Of a stretch of DNA of 64,000 nt, positions 42,747 through 57,500 are shown in pieces (the first letter of the stretch is position 1; each line of letters begins with the position of its first letter). The position numbers and the translations under genes are program-made. This DNA is from Albugo candida (lineage: Eukaryota > Oomycota > Peronosporomycetes > Albuginales), in contig JBDOQK010000012.1 of NCBI GenBank assembly GCA_040437565.1, forward strand, positions 434,001-498,000, read 5' to 3'. Below the pieces are notes generated by a model. That model searched no databases. It saw only the letters and a program-made list of their open reading frames with translations, and had not been told where the DNA came from.

Positions 42747-45012
42747 TCAGCGGGATGCAGCTGGCACTGGATGGGGATCGCTACTGGAATAATGATCGAG
42801 CTCTTTTTGTAACACTGAATTCTCCAAAGGAGTCGAAAGAAAATGCTGTAGCACATTTGATCCATTTTCGCCAAGTGACATGTTCATTTCGGCAATATGA
42901 GGCTCGCTCACATCTGCTTCAGGATCTTGAGTTACTGAATGAGTGACGTCTTCTTCAGTACTATCTAGCGACTCAGCTCCCGATTTGGATGCAGCTTTCC
43001 TCTTTTGACGTGCTAGTACACGGCTTGATCCGACTTCGAAAGGAGTCGAAGCGCCTGAACCGATGCCCAGGTAGCACCGTTGACCCATGTCTTCAATAAG
43101 AATAAAAGCTTCAAATTGCACGTAATACTTGATGTGTCGCCGTTTGCATTTTCCAGGATTCTCATTATCCACGTACTTCCATACTTTTGGTTTGAAGGCA
43201 AAGCCTGCTGACTTGAGCCCAGGTCTGTCCGTAGTTCGTTCTCCAGTAATCCAGGAATCCCTCATCTCCTCCATTTCTTTGAGTTTGACAGTCTTTCCGG
43301 CCATACTTTCAAGATTAACGTCCTCCGCAAAGCGGGATGTGATATTATCGAGAGAGTGAATTCGACCAAGGATCACCACATCATCAACGAATGCATCTAT
43401 GTTGAGCAGCGATACCTCGATTTCGACGCGACCTCGACACTTTCCNNNNNNNNNNNNNNNNNNNNNNNNNNNNNNNNNNNNNNNNNNNNNNNNNNNNNNN
43501 NNNNNNNNNNNNNNNNNNNNNNNNNNNNNNNNNNNNNNNNNNNNNAGCTTTCCTCTTTTGACGTGCTAGTACACGGCTTGATCCGACTTCGAAAGGAGTC
43601 GAAGCGCCTGAACCGATGCCCAGGTAGCACCGTTGACCCATGTCTTCAATAAGAATAAAAGCTTCAAATTGCACGTAATACTTGATGTGTCGCCGTTTGC
43701 ATTTTCCAGGATTCTCATTATCCACGTACTTCCATACTTTTGGTTTGAAGGCAAAGCCTGCTGACTTGAGCCCAGGTCTGTCCGTAGTTCGTTCTCCAGT
43801 AATCCAGGAATCCCTCATCTCCTCCATTTCTTTGAGTTTGACAGTCTTTCCGGCCATACTTTCAAGATTAACGTCCTCCGCAAAGCGGGATGTGATATTA
43901 TCGAGAGAGTGAATTCGACCAAGGATCACCACATCATCAACGAATGCATCTATGTTGAGCAGCGATACCTCGATTTCGACGCGACCTCGACACTTTCCCC
44001 ACATAAAATCGTGTGCTTTGAAATCTTCGAGGCGAATTAGCGAATAATCTCCATACGCTTGGCAGTTTGGAAAACACTGGAGATTGCGTCGTCCATTTCG
44101 CCAGTATTTTTGATGCAAAGATGTCACAACTCGAATGATGGCTTCTGGTCGGCAATATTCTCCAGGTTGCTGATCGACTGCTGAGTACATGCTTCCATAT
44201 GATTGGTGAAAGTCTTCAGGTGTTTGCTTCTCGTGACCATAAATGTCTGGTATACCAGGCGTAATTGGAGGGAACAATGGATGGGAAAGCGAAGGAAAGT
44301 GGTCCACTTCTGGTGTTTGTGGATACCCGAATCGAGGCTCCTGTTCTTGAAGTGGAGGGAAGAACATTGGCCTACTGGGTAGTGAGTTTTGCGGTACGCT
44401 CAAGCGATTAGTATCTTCATACCCGTGGTACAAAGGCGTTGGAGTTCTATTTGAGAGAGTTGGATCCATGTATTTCTTGAAATTGACGTAGTCCATGGTT
44501 AGTGGCTCTGTGAGAAATGAGTTCGAGCAGGAAGATGACGGAAACAGCATAGATTTTTGACTCTGTTCTGGCTGATCACAAATCGAGAAATGCTGATGCT
44601 GATACTGATTCAGCGCAGACGACATCAAGTAGTTGTAATTATAATAATTTGGGTGCTGAGGGTCTACGCCCGAGGCGTTGCACGGCGCATTTTGCCCTTG
44701 GTAGGCTGAAGGTCGGTCCATACGACACGAGTCAGAATGAGACGGACAAAGGTGAGAGTGTGACATTTTGGGAAAGTCTAAGAAGGCATTGGTGTTGGAC
44801 GTGTAAGCTGGCACATTGCTGGGGTACGGCTGACGAAAGTACTGCTTGGGCGCAATTTGGTGTATTTTATCAGTGGATGCGGGTGGATGTAGGATTCCTC
44901 TCAGTGAAGGTTCAACTTTAGCTCTCTTACTGACTTTTTGGGAATAACTGTTGTGACAGTGAATGGGGCGCTTATCGGATTGCATCACTATCTTTGTTGC
45001 ACCGTGTAACAA
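42747..45012 (-). CDS. Unrecognised nuclear-type protein (spans gap 9)
   Basis: Crossing gap 9 once, one exon of 570 residues. The N-terminal 290 are low-complexity: Ser, Pro, Tyr, Gln and His rich (NYYNYNYLMSSALNQYQHQH), with a basic cluster QKVSKRAKVE. A folded-looking block follows: IIRVVTSLHQKYWRNGRRNL, GKCRGRVEIEVSLLNIDAFV, SAGFAFKPKVWKYVD, RRHIKYYVQFEAFILIED and STPFEVGSSRVLARQKRKA. The alternating hydrophobic strands ending in a basic RQKRK tail recall beta-sandwich DNA-binding domains such as NDT80/p53/Rel types, but I cannot place it in one. The C-terminus is acidic. It could be a transcription regulator; that is an inference. The start used is the first Met of the frame; a later Met (MQSDKRPIHC) is as good. 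Confidence 0.65.
43446..43545. other. Assembly gap 9 (100 N) between 453-bp direct copies
   Basis: 42993-43445 and 43546-43998 match (offset 553). Confidence 0.95.
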
Positions 45013-45513
45013 TAGCGAAATGAGTTGTACGTGAACGTGAGAACGTTAGTTGGATAAACGAGTGGCTACTACTATTGGCTTGAAATTTGAAAATGAAGCG
45101 AAAAACGGAAGAACTACAAAGACTGGAGCTCATCGTTTACCCCCACATCTTGTACGATTGAACGATTTTTGGGGGAAAACCCTTTTCATACAATTTCGAA
45201 TACTCTTCGAAGGAATATCTGTCTGAATATATGATATATAGGTTGAGTTTGGGATACGTTGTGTTTGATCGTAAACACTATCAGCGATTTGTATAGGGAC
45301 ACACTTTTTTTGCCTCCTGGCAAGTTGAATAGTAACGTATGGTCGTGACCTCCTGTAATATATACAGCTGCCATCTGGTCGCACGAATCTTTCAGTCCAA
45401 GCTGATTGGATGACTCCCTGGTTCGAACACAGGCTCTCGTTTGATTGCGCTTTGGGTTGAGCTACACTCTGGCTGAAAGTATACAATGGACAGGTAAACA
45501 GTATATGCGCTTT
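45013..45513. other. Intergenic, one doubtful ORF
   Basis: Spacer between two minus-strand genes. It holds a 118-codon minus ORF (45130-45486: MYTFSQSVAQPKAQSNESLC to RTRCGGKR), basic and without recognisable motif. It sits where the dynein 3' UTR or terminator should be. I do not call it a gene. Confidence 0.4.
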
Positions 45514-48500
45514 TTATTCGTTTAGAAACAGTGCGACACCTGCGAGGATCCAACGGGAACGCTCACCAGAGATGGGCATTGCGACTTCGCAAAGTAGTTT
45601 TTCCCGATTGGGTGAATAGTATAATGGCACGTGTATCTGGTTTTCGGACATGATACGCTCCCCTGAACTGCCACGAACAAAAGCGATGTGACAGGGCGGA
45701 ACGAGAACCAGTTCGGGAGCATTAGAAATTGCTTCAAGCAGTACTTGACCCTCAAATGAAGCCCCTTGTAGCAGCAAATTTTTAAGCTCATACCACTTGA
45801 CGTCATCTTGTTTATTCTTTTCCCAGCATGATTGAAGGACCAGCGCATCCATTGAACACTGCAGCTCACGCGCGCTTTGCTGCCGTAACGCATTCAAAAA
45901 CGTGCTTGGATGGAGAAGCTCAGATAGATCGAGTTCTCTAAATAGTAATTTCCCGCTTTGTGATGCATTTTGCCATTCCATAAGCGATTTTCTCCGATTT
46001 GCAAGATGGAGAAGCCACATTTGCACGTTGTCACTACTCCCCTCCCACTTTGCACTCCATAGAGGAGGCACCACGCCTCTCAAAAGTGAGGTCGCGATAC
46101 TCTGAATCGCTGGTGTTAGCATTTCCGTCCCATATAATACTTTTTTCAAATTCGATAACGCCGAGTGGATCTGTTGCGTTAGATCTATTGCATACTCGTT
46201 TTCTAAGCTGACAAATGCGTCGACAGGTTCGAGTTGAGCAACCGCTGTTCCTTTACCGCTGTCACTACCTTCTGTACGAATATGTAAAGTCTTGCTACCA
46301 CTTGTGAGACTCGGATCTCCACTCAGTTCATTGCCAAAGCTATACGTCCACTTTGTCCAATTTTCTAAAATAGGACCCAGCAACTGACGCCATTTCTCGC
46401 GATCGAATGAACCCACACTTTGTTCATTGGACGAGAGAGCTTTCAGCTGTCCGATGACTTGGTCAGACATTGTGCGCTGTACGGAGCGCTCAATGTTGTC
46501 AGGTAATACAAAGACACCAGGTGAGTCACTGTCCGGTAGATGATCGATAATGTCCAAATATTCCGAGAGGTGCGTCGTCTGCGGTAGTTTGATCCCTCGA
46601 AGTAGCTGCTTCTTTCCGGCCAAGTACTCGGAATTGAAAAACTCTTGGATATAGCAGCGAAGAACACGAAGATCACACGGATTATCGATTCGTCCGCCAT
46701 AAATCGCATTGTCCATCAGCCCATGCAAGGAGAGCCAGTCGATTTCACTCGAGCTGCCCTCGTTCCTGTGAGATAGACTGGCAAGCTCGATGACATTCGA
46801 CCCGGCTCTGAAATCCCCATAAGAAAATTCATAGAATTTTGACCATCCTTGGGGAATATACGTCCGGCGTTCTTGTAAGATGGCATGAAAGTACGCTAGT
46901 AAGAACAAGAGTTGGGCTCGCTGGACCGATCCTCTTGCGATAAACTCAGGATTCCACAGCGCACAAGTCCCTTGTAAGTTTTTCTTCATACCTGGAGGCG
47001 ATTCGAATGTGCAGATAAGACTCTGCTCGATCAGAATCAGAGGGAATGCATCGTGGGGCTCTGTCGTGAGCCATAATCGAAATTTGTGGTGCGGTATCAG
47101 GCTGCTCAATTCTTTCTCAAGAACTGGTAGCCACGCAATGACAAGATGTAAATTCTGTAAACAGAGCCAGTCACCACGCTCTGCTGTTGTGCGAAGAAGT
47201 TGCAGAGCTTTTTCTTGCTGGCCACCACCCATCGCAAGCTCAAAGTAATGGTCTTTCCCGACAACAACTGAGGCTACTTCCTCCAATTCTTTGCCTGGAT
47301 CAGCTCCTAAAGTTGTAAGTAGTAAAATGGGAGTCGTATGTATTGCCTCCTCAGTACCAAGCATTCTGAAATCAAGCGGTGGAGGATTCAAAGACTTGAC
47401 ATTCATCACGCCGCATATAAAATGGATGATAGAGCTCTGAAGCCGATCGGGTCGTAGTGTCTGCACCACCAGCAGCTTTTGGAATGAAGAGAGCCCACTA
47501 GAATTCCCATCATTTCTATCGATTTTTGGATGAAAAGCCTGTTCACATTCGGGTGACTTGACCCAACGTAGCCACATATCAGTGTTTTCAAATTTGCATT
47601 GTTGCATCAATGTCGGAAAAGCGCTGGAAAATCGATTGAAGGCTTCTTTGCGCTCCGGTGGAGCCCAACTAGGGAAGGCCAGGTCTGATTTTTCGCTTTT
47701 CGATACTAAATTCCCACAAAAAAAATCGTATTCGTGCACCTCAAAGCATTCTGGATGCATTTCGTGGACAAGGTGCATTCCAAACATTGGACGATCATCT
47801 TTGAAAATGGCTCGGCCTACGTACAATAGAATCTTGTATTCCAAAATCGGCACCAAGCGAATTGTCCGTTCTTTAGCGCTGCTTGTGAATTCCATTTTGG
47901 CAGCCAGAGTTTCTTTGAAGATGGAAAGAAACGATGCCAATGAGAAGCGATACATATGATTCACAGCGCTCAACTGCTTGACTAGAAAGTATAATTTCGC
48001 TCCTTGTTGCGCAAAACCGCGATACATATCACGTTTTTCATCAAGCTCTTCCGACTTTTTACCTGAACGCTCTAGAGCCTGCTCAATTTCAGCACTGGTA
48101 GTCTTTGTCTTGGTCAGAGACTCGATTAGAATTGTATTCTCCAAGATGTCTCCCTCTGATGTTGCGAGCGCCTGAACGAGTTGCTTTTCCAGTAAAGCCA
48201 ATTGCAGTTTACATTCCTCTTCTTGTCGTAAAAGTTCCGACTTTTCTTGTTCAAGAGCAGGTTGTTCGTGCTGGATGGTAACACCAAGTAGTTGGCCTTG
48301 TAAACCCGACTTTGTGACGGTGAAGTTAACGACGTTGATGATTGCAAGTGCGTCAGGAGGCAGTGGTGGTGATGGATTCCGAGTCACGAGAATGAGTCGG
48401 AAATTCTCATTGTAATCAATCACTTTTTCACCAAGTGATACCACGAAGCGTGGTCCCTGACGCAGCAAATCTTTTCGAACGAGCGGGTAAAGGAACGGCT

Positions 48501-51500
48501 CCACAGAGTCAATTTCCAAAATGATTAGCGTCTTGCCAAAACGCACAGCCTGCTCCACAATGTTGACAAATCGAGCGTCCTGAGCATGGACCACAGTAAG
48601 TGGACGCGTGGTATCTTTTGCAAGCTCTGCGTGCAGCCATGTCGTACAGGCACCTGCGGGATCGATAATGAATGGACATTGTGACTCGCTAGAGTTTGAA
48701 ATGATAAGGGCATTTTCCATTGATAAAGTATCCGATGGTAAGCCAATTCCTTTCCAGGTCAGTAGCTCTGATTCCGTGCTAAGGAGACGCAAATAGTCAA
48801 AGCCCACTTGAGATTCTGCAACAAATTCCGTCATATCTTGCTCCCAAAATCGCACCATGTCTGCACGAGTGTCTTCCGAGCACTTTCCAAGAAAGGTTGT
48901 GTAGCCTGCAGCCAAAAGCATGCGTACAGGGAGAATCTGTAGACGATGCTCCAACTCTTTTACCTGTATGCTCCATCTTTGCTTCTCTCCACCCAACTTG
49001 CCAAGAAGACCTTGTGCTTTGTTCAGTGTATTCTCTGCCCTCTCCAAGCCAACTCGTAAGATTTCAGCTTCCTTGGTTTTCTCCGCGAATTGATTCTTCA
49101 TCAAATCCACTTTGCGATCGATAGTCTGTAGCTCCGTTTCACATTGAAGAAGTCTCTGTTGTGAACTCTCAAGAGACCGTTTTGCATCCGTAAGATCCGC
49201 TTCTAATGGCTCAATTTTGTTGAGCACGAGAGAGTACTTCATATTGGCCTTGACCCAGATTGCGAGAGGAGCTGCAGCCACAGAGACACGATAAATTGTG
49301 TCATTGTCAAAGGAGGAAGGTTTAGACTTGAGGAGTTTGGTCACTGCCTTAAAGATGTCTGCAGTGATTCTTCGTGCATCATAATTGAGAATATCGTCTT
49401 TAACACCGCGATTGCCCAGAAACTTTTTCATAGAGTTCCATGACGTGTCTTGGATACCAAGAAGCATCAATACCGCCGATAAGACGTCATGAATAGGCTC
49501 AGGGGGCATTTTGAGAGAGCGAATCTCATTCAGATTGTCACTCTTAATGTTCCCCACCGCTTCTTTTGCTGATTGTAAAATTGGATTGATCTCACTGAGC
49601 TCTGTTTCAATCTCTTTCTTACGCGCATTTGTAGCTTCTTCTGCTTTGGCCAGTTGTCGTGTCAGATCTTCCACTTCACGACGATTAATAGAAGCATGTT
49701 CCAGTGCATTTTTGATCTCATCCATCGCCTCATCTGCTGCGACCTGAGCGGCAATGAGTTCCTTCTTCTTTATAACTGCATTTTTACTGAGTGAGTCCAC
49801 AGTATCAGACGCTTCCACTAGTTTGGTAAGACCGCCTTTCAGGTGCTGAATCTCTTGTACTACTTGCTTGGAGTGCTTTTCACACAGTGTTCGCCAGCAC
49901 TGAAGAAAGCAAATGAGCTCTCTTGGCGTCGCATTATTCCCCACATTCTTGGAAGATTGAGACGATGAAGTGCGACATCTATCGTATATGGCGAGAAGAA
50001 GCTTCAAAACAGAGCTACTGAGCATCCCACCAAAATTGTCCGACTCGAGTAGGAGCATTTCAGGTACTCGATTAAGGCTACTGGGATTCCATTCTCCCAT
50101 CCACGCGATGGTGCATTTCGTATACAAAGCCGGATTGCTCTCACATCGTATAACAAAGTTGGGATGACGAGGATCCANNNNNNNNNNNNNNNNNNNNNNN
50201 NNNNNNNNNNNNNNNNNNNNNNNNNNNNNNNNNNNNNNNNNNNNNNNNNNNNNNNNNNNNNNNNNNNNNNNNNNNNNAACACTGAAGAAAGCAAATGAGC
50301 TCTCTTGGCGTCGCATTATTCCCCACATTCTTGGAAGATTGAGACGATGAAGTGCGACATCTATCGTATATGGCGAGAAGAAGCTTCAAAACAGAGCTAC
50401 TGAGCATCCCACCAAAATTGTCCGACTCGAGTAGGAGCATTTCAGGTACTCGATTAAGGCTACTGGGATTCCATTCTCCCATCCACGCGATGGTGCATTT
50501 CGTATACAAAGCCGGATTGCTCTCACATCGTATAACAAAGTTGGGATGACGAGGATCCATTGCGAGTACGACGTGTACGTATTGTCGGACGCGGGCTACA
50601 AAGAAGTCGTACACGGAGCGGTAAAAGGTGCTTCCGGATGAGGATTCTTCAAGCATTTTTTCTTTCAGAGAGGTGATTTGAGGCTCAATTTCTTCCTGTG
50701 TATACAGCCCAGGAACTTCACCTGCTGCGAGTAAGGAATTTATCGTCTCCAGAATGGAATCATCGTATTCCAAATGGTGATCCTCCATATAGATGACATA
50801 GTGCTGCCCTTCCACAGCAGCCTTGACGAGGATCATTTTGAGATTATTCCGAAAATTGGTCGCATTATAGAACCGAGTCAGACTTGGAGTAAAAAGCGTG
50901 TAGTGTAGCATGTGGGTCACGAGCGCTGTAGCTGTTCTTCTTCCCACTCCTGAGAGTCCAACGAGCAACAAAGAGCCGTTGTTTCTGGATAAGACGCGCT
51001 CTATGATCGCTACATGATCTAGTATTTCGTCGAAGAGGAGCATATGAAGCTCTTTCTCTTCCCGTTCGTACATTTGAATGCCTTGTGCAATCATGAGCTC
51101 ATACTCTTGACTCTCAATCCGTTGAAACAATTTGCTCGATACTGTCTCTGCTTCCGTCTTGTTACTGCTCTGATTTGTCATGAGCGACGTAAAGTACACA
51201 TCCTGTAACTTGATCGTATGCTTCCATTGTTGTTTGAGGATGCTTGACATGAGAGAATCAAACTTTAAAGCAGAATCGGAATCCACCAAACGATCTCGGA
51301 ACAGACGACGAGCTTCGTACGTGACAATATCGAGAATTTGATCGTTGGCAATGTCATATTGCCCGAGAGCAAAAACCCACTTTGTCAGATCTCGTGGAGT
51401 GAACAAGTAATGACGTTTCTCATCGACATTAAACTTTTGGCGTGTGGTATCCCAGATTTCAACGAGACTCTTTGCAAGACGCTCTCGTGAAGTACCTTCC

Positions 51501-54500
51501 AACCAAGTCGTTGCGGTTCCCACACGATCTGAAGTCAGCACAGCTTCAAGCAGGCTTGCGTACACAAGCTGCAATTCCTCAGTAGAAGGGTAGTCCATGG
51601 CAGCAACTTTCACTATCGCTGTAAATCTTGTGTTCAAAGGATGACGACCTACCGTCGTCGCTGCATTGATACTCGCAACAATCTGAATTTTGTCGATACC
51701 AAGAAACTCGAGATGCCGATCGTAGAATCCCTGAGATGTGATGAGCTGCTGGAGGAAGGCGATCAGCATACATGTTTCGTATTGATCAGGTTTGGGGAGA
51801 TTTATGTCCTTGAGATACAGCACCAGACGCTCACAATCTCGAGGACGATAGACACGCCCGCTTAGAGTTGAAAAAAGAGAGCATGATTGTGTGATTTTAT
51901 GAATGACATCATCGGCAGTTGTTTGGGCATTGCAATGAAGGACGGTTATGATAGCATTCTTCACACTTTTGAAAGCATGATGAATTATCATACTTTTGCC
52001 ACATCCTTCCGGGCCGACAAGAATAAAGGGTGACATCGTATTGACCCATGGAGCGATCGTATGCAATTGGCGCTGGACAGAGGCAGTCGGAACGACAGTG
52101 TCTATTGTATCAACTACTTTCATGTCTTTCAGATTCTCCTTTTGCAAGTCGACATAGCGAAAAAATGTGTCTTTGTTACAATACGAATCCAGAGGCGACG
52201 TATGCAGGTCGGGAGGACGCTCATTTGCCATCAGATACATTGATTTTGCAAAAGATGATCTGTCTGTAAGATTCAAATTGGCTCCCAGACCTCGTATCAT
52301 GGCACATACAAACTCTGCTCTGGTGGTCGCTGTAGCCACATGACTTAGTCCATTCCATATAATGCCTGCTAAAGTTGTAACGACGACTTGTTCGTACTTG
52401 ACAACTTCTTGTAGCGCTTTTGTAAAAAGCTCTTCAATCCAGATCTCTAGTTCTTCTTTTCTCTTCTTTTGTGTCGCCTCTATTGCTCCTGTTGGAGTCC
52501 CTTGAGCGAAAATCGATGGACTCTGTAACCATTTATGGACAAGTCGACTAGTTCCTGTGTCTTGATCTGACAAGTAGATCATCCCCATGCGAGATATCGT
52601 GGCAGGAGAAGCAAATTTGAGGTCGTGTGTTTCGAATAAGAAGTTCACATTTGCTGCAAAATTAATGCGCTCACCATTTGGTAGCGTCAAAAGGTGATTA
52701 TCGTCCAAAACGGAATTGAGCGACTCGATCCATTCAGGGTCCACATCTCCATCACAGACAATCCAAGATCGAATACTATCAGCTTCTTTAACGACTTGCC
52801 GTGCGGCTGCGGTAAGAACTCCGTCTGTCCATTCTCGGGTATCAAGATCCATGTAGCCAAGAAGACGTTCTCGGGGCATACTTTTGGGGTTCATCACATA
52901 AGTCTTGACAAGTTGACCACATTTGATCAAAGAAGCTTGCAAGGTCTGCCAAACCGCAGATTTCCCGCTTCCCGAGGGGCCAACGACGACACATCCCATG
53001 CGTTGGTCTAAGGACTCTTTCAATTGAAGCATTTTTCGGATCTGCATTTCATCGATCTGGAAGAAGAATGGTTTTTCGACCATCACTTGCCGAATTGCAA
53101 TTTCCAGTTCTCCACCAGATATGTCGGAAGAAATGCTACCAGGAAATACATCATTGATCAAGTCGAGGAATCGAACAGAGTCCACATATGTTAGCTTGGA
53201 CAATGTGTTGATCCGTACAGCTTTGATCAGAATTTCGGTTTCTTGAGACACAGATAGATGCTGCGAGATTGTATTTTCCTTTGACGAGAACCTTTGCTTT
53301 TCTCCTTGCAAAAGTTTCCCAGCAGTGTTCAATACTGCTTTCAATGCTCGAAGGCCCCAGTCATAATGCTGTTGTGGGGATAAAAGCTGATTAGACAGCT
53401 TATACAATGAAACGACTTTGGAAGCAATATCCTTGGCCTGAGTGAAACCTTCCGAATATAAAATGACCTCTGCAATGAGATTGTTGTCAGGAATACCCAT
53501 TGCAACAGGTCTGAAGAGCGCCTTCAGATTATTTGGAAGCTTGGAACGACCACCATACCCTTTTCCTGCGGGATTTAAGGTAACAAAAATTCCGGCATTT
53601 GAATCAACTTCGACCTGACGATTCAATAGCATGATACTACTTGTACGATCTTTGATAGCGTCTTGAATCACTTGAATTTGCTGCGAAATAGCTGATAACT
53701 GATCTTCCTTTAGACGGTTGAATTCGTCGAAGCATCCCCAGGCTCCAGACTTTACAAGACCAAGTAGAATTCTTCCCATAGACTGAAAATCGATCCCTTC
53801 ATCACAATTAAAGACCAAAACTTGACGGCCAAAGTATCCACCCAACGCTTTAACTGATTCTGTCTTACCGGTCCCAGCTGGGCCATAAGGATTACCTCCA
53901 AATCCCATGTTCATGCCCTGCGTGAGAGTCAGAAAGCATTTGTCCGTAAGAGGTGTGTGCACAAGTTTTGATGCGTTGCCTTGGTATTCGTACGTATAGT
54001 CGAACTCAGCATTGCTCATTGTGATAACGACTCCATCATCGACATCTCTCGTGCTTTGTTGGCGGTTTGATGATGATGCTTTCTTTCGGCTCAGACGGAG
54101 CTGCTTCTGCCAGCACCAAGTGTTGATCGAGTGGCAATTATCCAGGATCAGCTGATCGCAAATGTCCAAATGATGCACGATATCGAGAATCATGCTTTTT
54201 ATTTTCAGCTGTAAGAGCGATTCCGTTGTCAGGTCTAGACTTGACATTGACCGTAATGTCTCCTGCAACTGATCTTTGACATTCTTCATTGTTCCAGATG
54301 TCACAGCATGCTCAACTTGCTGACAAAACTTGATCTGGTGGGCGACACACATAACCTGAGAAGGATAGAGCTGGTAATCCAACGCATCTTTCTGTGTCGT
54401 ACATTCCAGAATCAAAAGCCGAATTGTACGCCGCATTTCAGCCGTAAACATCTGAAGCCACTCCTCTACTGCCTCTGTGACTTTGACAGGTTGATTCAAT

Positions 54501-57500
54501 TGCACATACTCGCTCGCAGAGCTCCACATTCCAATAATCTGATCTTGCGGAGGAGAGAACTCGACATGATGCACTCCTTGAAATAATTTTTTCAGATGGG
54601 ATTGAATGACGGCAGGATTTTGTGACTGACCCAATATCTCCAGTAAATCTTCATCACCCAAAAAGTAGAATCTTGGCATTCTTGAACGCTTCTCTTCTAA
54701 GAAATCAGAGAGCGCTTTTTGGCATCGTTCAAGCTGATCCATCATCATCGACAGTCTGTCGAGAAGTTGTGGAAATAGGCTATCATCAGCAAGATTGAAC
54801 AGCTTTGGGTCTTGTTCGATGATGCTCATAATTGTGGTGAACTCGTCGTCGACACGTCGAAAGCGAGATTGCTCCGAAGGTAGAGCACCTTTCGAAAAGA
54901 TAGGCTCAAGAAAAATCCATTTTCGCTGTATGATATTGAGCTGTGTGAGCGCTTGATCCAGTAACGCCATTTGTGTTTCGTACTGAGAAGCCTCTCCTTC
55001 AAAGGCCTTGAAAAATTGAGACTCTTTCAAAGAAGCAAGAAGCGACTGATTATCTCCCAGGGATAGCATGATTTCCTTCCAGTCTTTGATGATGAATATA
55101 TTGCGATTCTCGTGTTCGTGCTTTAGAAGCGATAAAGTCGCCGTCTCTGTCCACGCCCTCAATTCTCGCAAGGCATCGCGAATGGTGACTTCACCCTGAG
55201 CACGTGCGTGAAGGACTTTTACAAACTGGAGAAATGATGGTGCTTCCACAATTTCAAGCTTATCCAAAAAGTGCTTCACTGCAAGGTTCCGCTTGTCGAC
55301 ATCGCGAGGTAAATTCAGCTTACGGAACAACTGCGTCCAGTGATCGTCCTTGAACGGCTCTCCCCGACAGAGCTTTAGAGCTGGCATTGATCTTTTGATT
55401 TGCTGCATGTAATCCATGATATGCTCGTAAACTTCAGTCTCCTTCACAATCTTGTCGTGATTGTTTTTGACAAAGTCGGCCCATTTCTGAGCGCAATCTT
55501 GCAGAGCGAATATGTTGGCGCAAAATGCAAACCAGTCTTGCTCCGAAAAAGCTGATAGTTCAGTTCGGAAATCTTTGTAAGCTTTCCAAGTCATATACAG
55601 TGCTTCCATTTCATCATCCAAAGCTGTAAGCCCTTCAAAGTGAGGCTCGGAAAGTTCAAAGGATAGACTATTGCTAGTCAGATTTTTAGCTTGTTCTTTG
55701 AGTGTTGCCAATTTGTCTTTCCAATCTTCCATGACCATGAAAACATTTGTATCGAGCAACGTATAATCATCCCACCACTCCTTTGCGATTTCTAAAGGAC
55801 GAAGAGCTGTCCATCGTTGCTTGAATCGATCAATATCCATATTACAATTCACCACTTGACTTTTGACTTCGCCTTTCAGATTCTCTCGCTGATCTTGAAT
55901 CATGTCGTTGAAGGCTTCCAGTGAGATCTCAAAATTCTCCCACTGAGTCGGAATTTGGAGAAAACGCTGTTCCAAACTTGTCGTGTCCAAAGCGTAGCTC
56001 ATAGTTTGCAACGAGTCGGAGACATTGCCACCAAACGTCGACGCATATGAGCTGGAATTATATGATGACATAGTGGCCAATGTTTGCAACAGCAGTTGCT
56101 TCTTCGTTTCAGCGGCATGTAAGATTGCTTCGACCTCAGCCTTTCGTCCTTCAAGCACTTTCCACTCCGTCTGGGCTTGCGAAATCTCTTCGATAGAACG
56201 AGGTCGTGTGCTGAGACGCTGCAAGGCGCTCTCCAGAAAGTCTTCAACGTTCTCCAATTGTTGTGTCGTGCTCTTCTTCAGTGTGACAGCTAAAAGCTCT
56301 TGAAATTGCTGCATATATTGCTCAATTCCTTGCTTGAATGGTAGAAAAGAAACAGTTAAGCAATCAAGCTTGACAAAGTCTGGCACTTTCTCAACTTCCT
56401 TTCGTTTCGCCTTGAGCGTCTTGAAATTTGAATCCCAATCTTTCGGATCTTTCAATACTTGATCCATGATATCTTCTGCCTCGGTTGACACAGAGCTATT
56501 CGTCTCACCAGTATTAGGTGCCGCGATTCGCGTCAATATAGACCACGATTCATATTGAACTAGTAAGGCCTCCAGCCGAGTAAATAGACTTTCGCACGTC
56601 TCAAATACTCGAAGTAAATTATGAGCGTTGTTATCGCACATTTTCGAATACAACTGTGAATTGGTAAATCCTGTGAACTTATTAGGTCGAGAAATAAACT
56701 TCTTCATTGCCTTGTAGTACATGGATCGTAAATCCTCGATTGGAGGCTTCAATAATAGCGTGAACGTGCTGCTTTGAGGTGATGGAAGGTACACTTCCGT
56801 CCGAATTTCTTTGATTTCGGGAAGATTCTCGTTGAGCATTTCCAATCCAATTTGATACCCTGCCTCCAGTACTTTGTAAATCTGATGGTCCCAGAATAAA
56901 AACCACTTTTTTGTTGATGTCGAGGTATCTGGAGTCAACGCTTTTGACCTTGTACTCGAAATGGCATACTTTTTCATTTCATCCCATTTATCTTTCCATC
57001 TAGAGGGATACCGTAACAAATCAATGTCCATCAGAATTAAGGAGTCCTCTGCAAGTTTGTCATGAATTCGGCGTAGACGACGATTATCGTTCGCGAGTTT
57101 GTCGGCGGCATCTTGTAGCTGCTTGACGAAAATCTCACATTCTTCTAAATTCTGCCAAGTGACTTCATTCTTGCTAGAATTTGTTGTATGCATATTTGTT
57201 TGCTGAACAACGTTTTCAAACGCAAGCAGAGATTCCAATAGCATCGGTTTTTGCTCCTCAATTATGGAACTCTCTAAGCTGTTGTAAAAGTTGGCTACTT
57301 TTTTGAGCATCACACCAAAACGGTAATATTTCTCGGCCTCTGTAGCAATTTGACGGATACGAGTTGGGATCCATCCATTCCCGCTTAAAAGTACATCGGT
57401 TCCCTTGCTGAGTGTGACGTCATCTTCAGCAAAGCTTCTACGTGATTGAGTCCACGACCGATATAGCAGAGCGTGCTGCATGCCGATTTCACTGAGTTGA

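Noticed and set aside
45130-45486. 118-codon gene after the dynein stop
   Set aside because: No motif, basic low-information sequence, and it lies in the expected 3' UTR.
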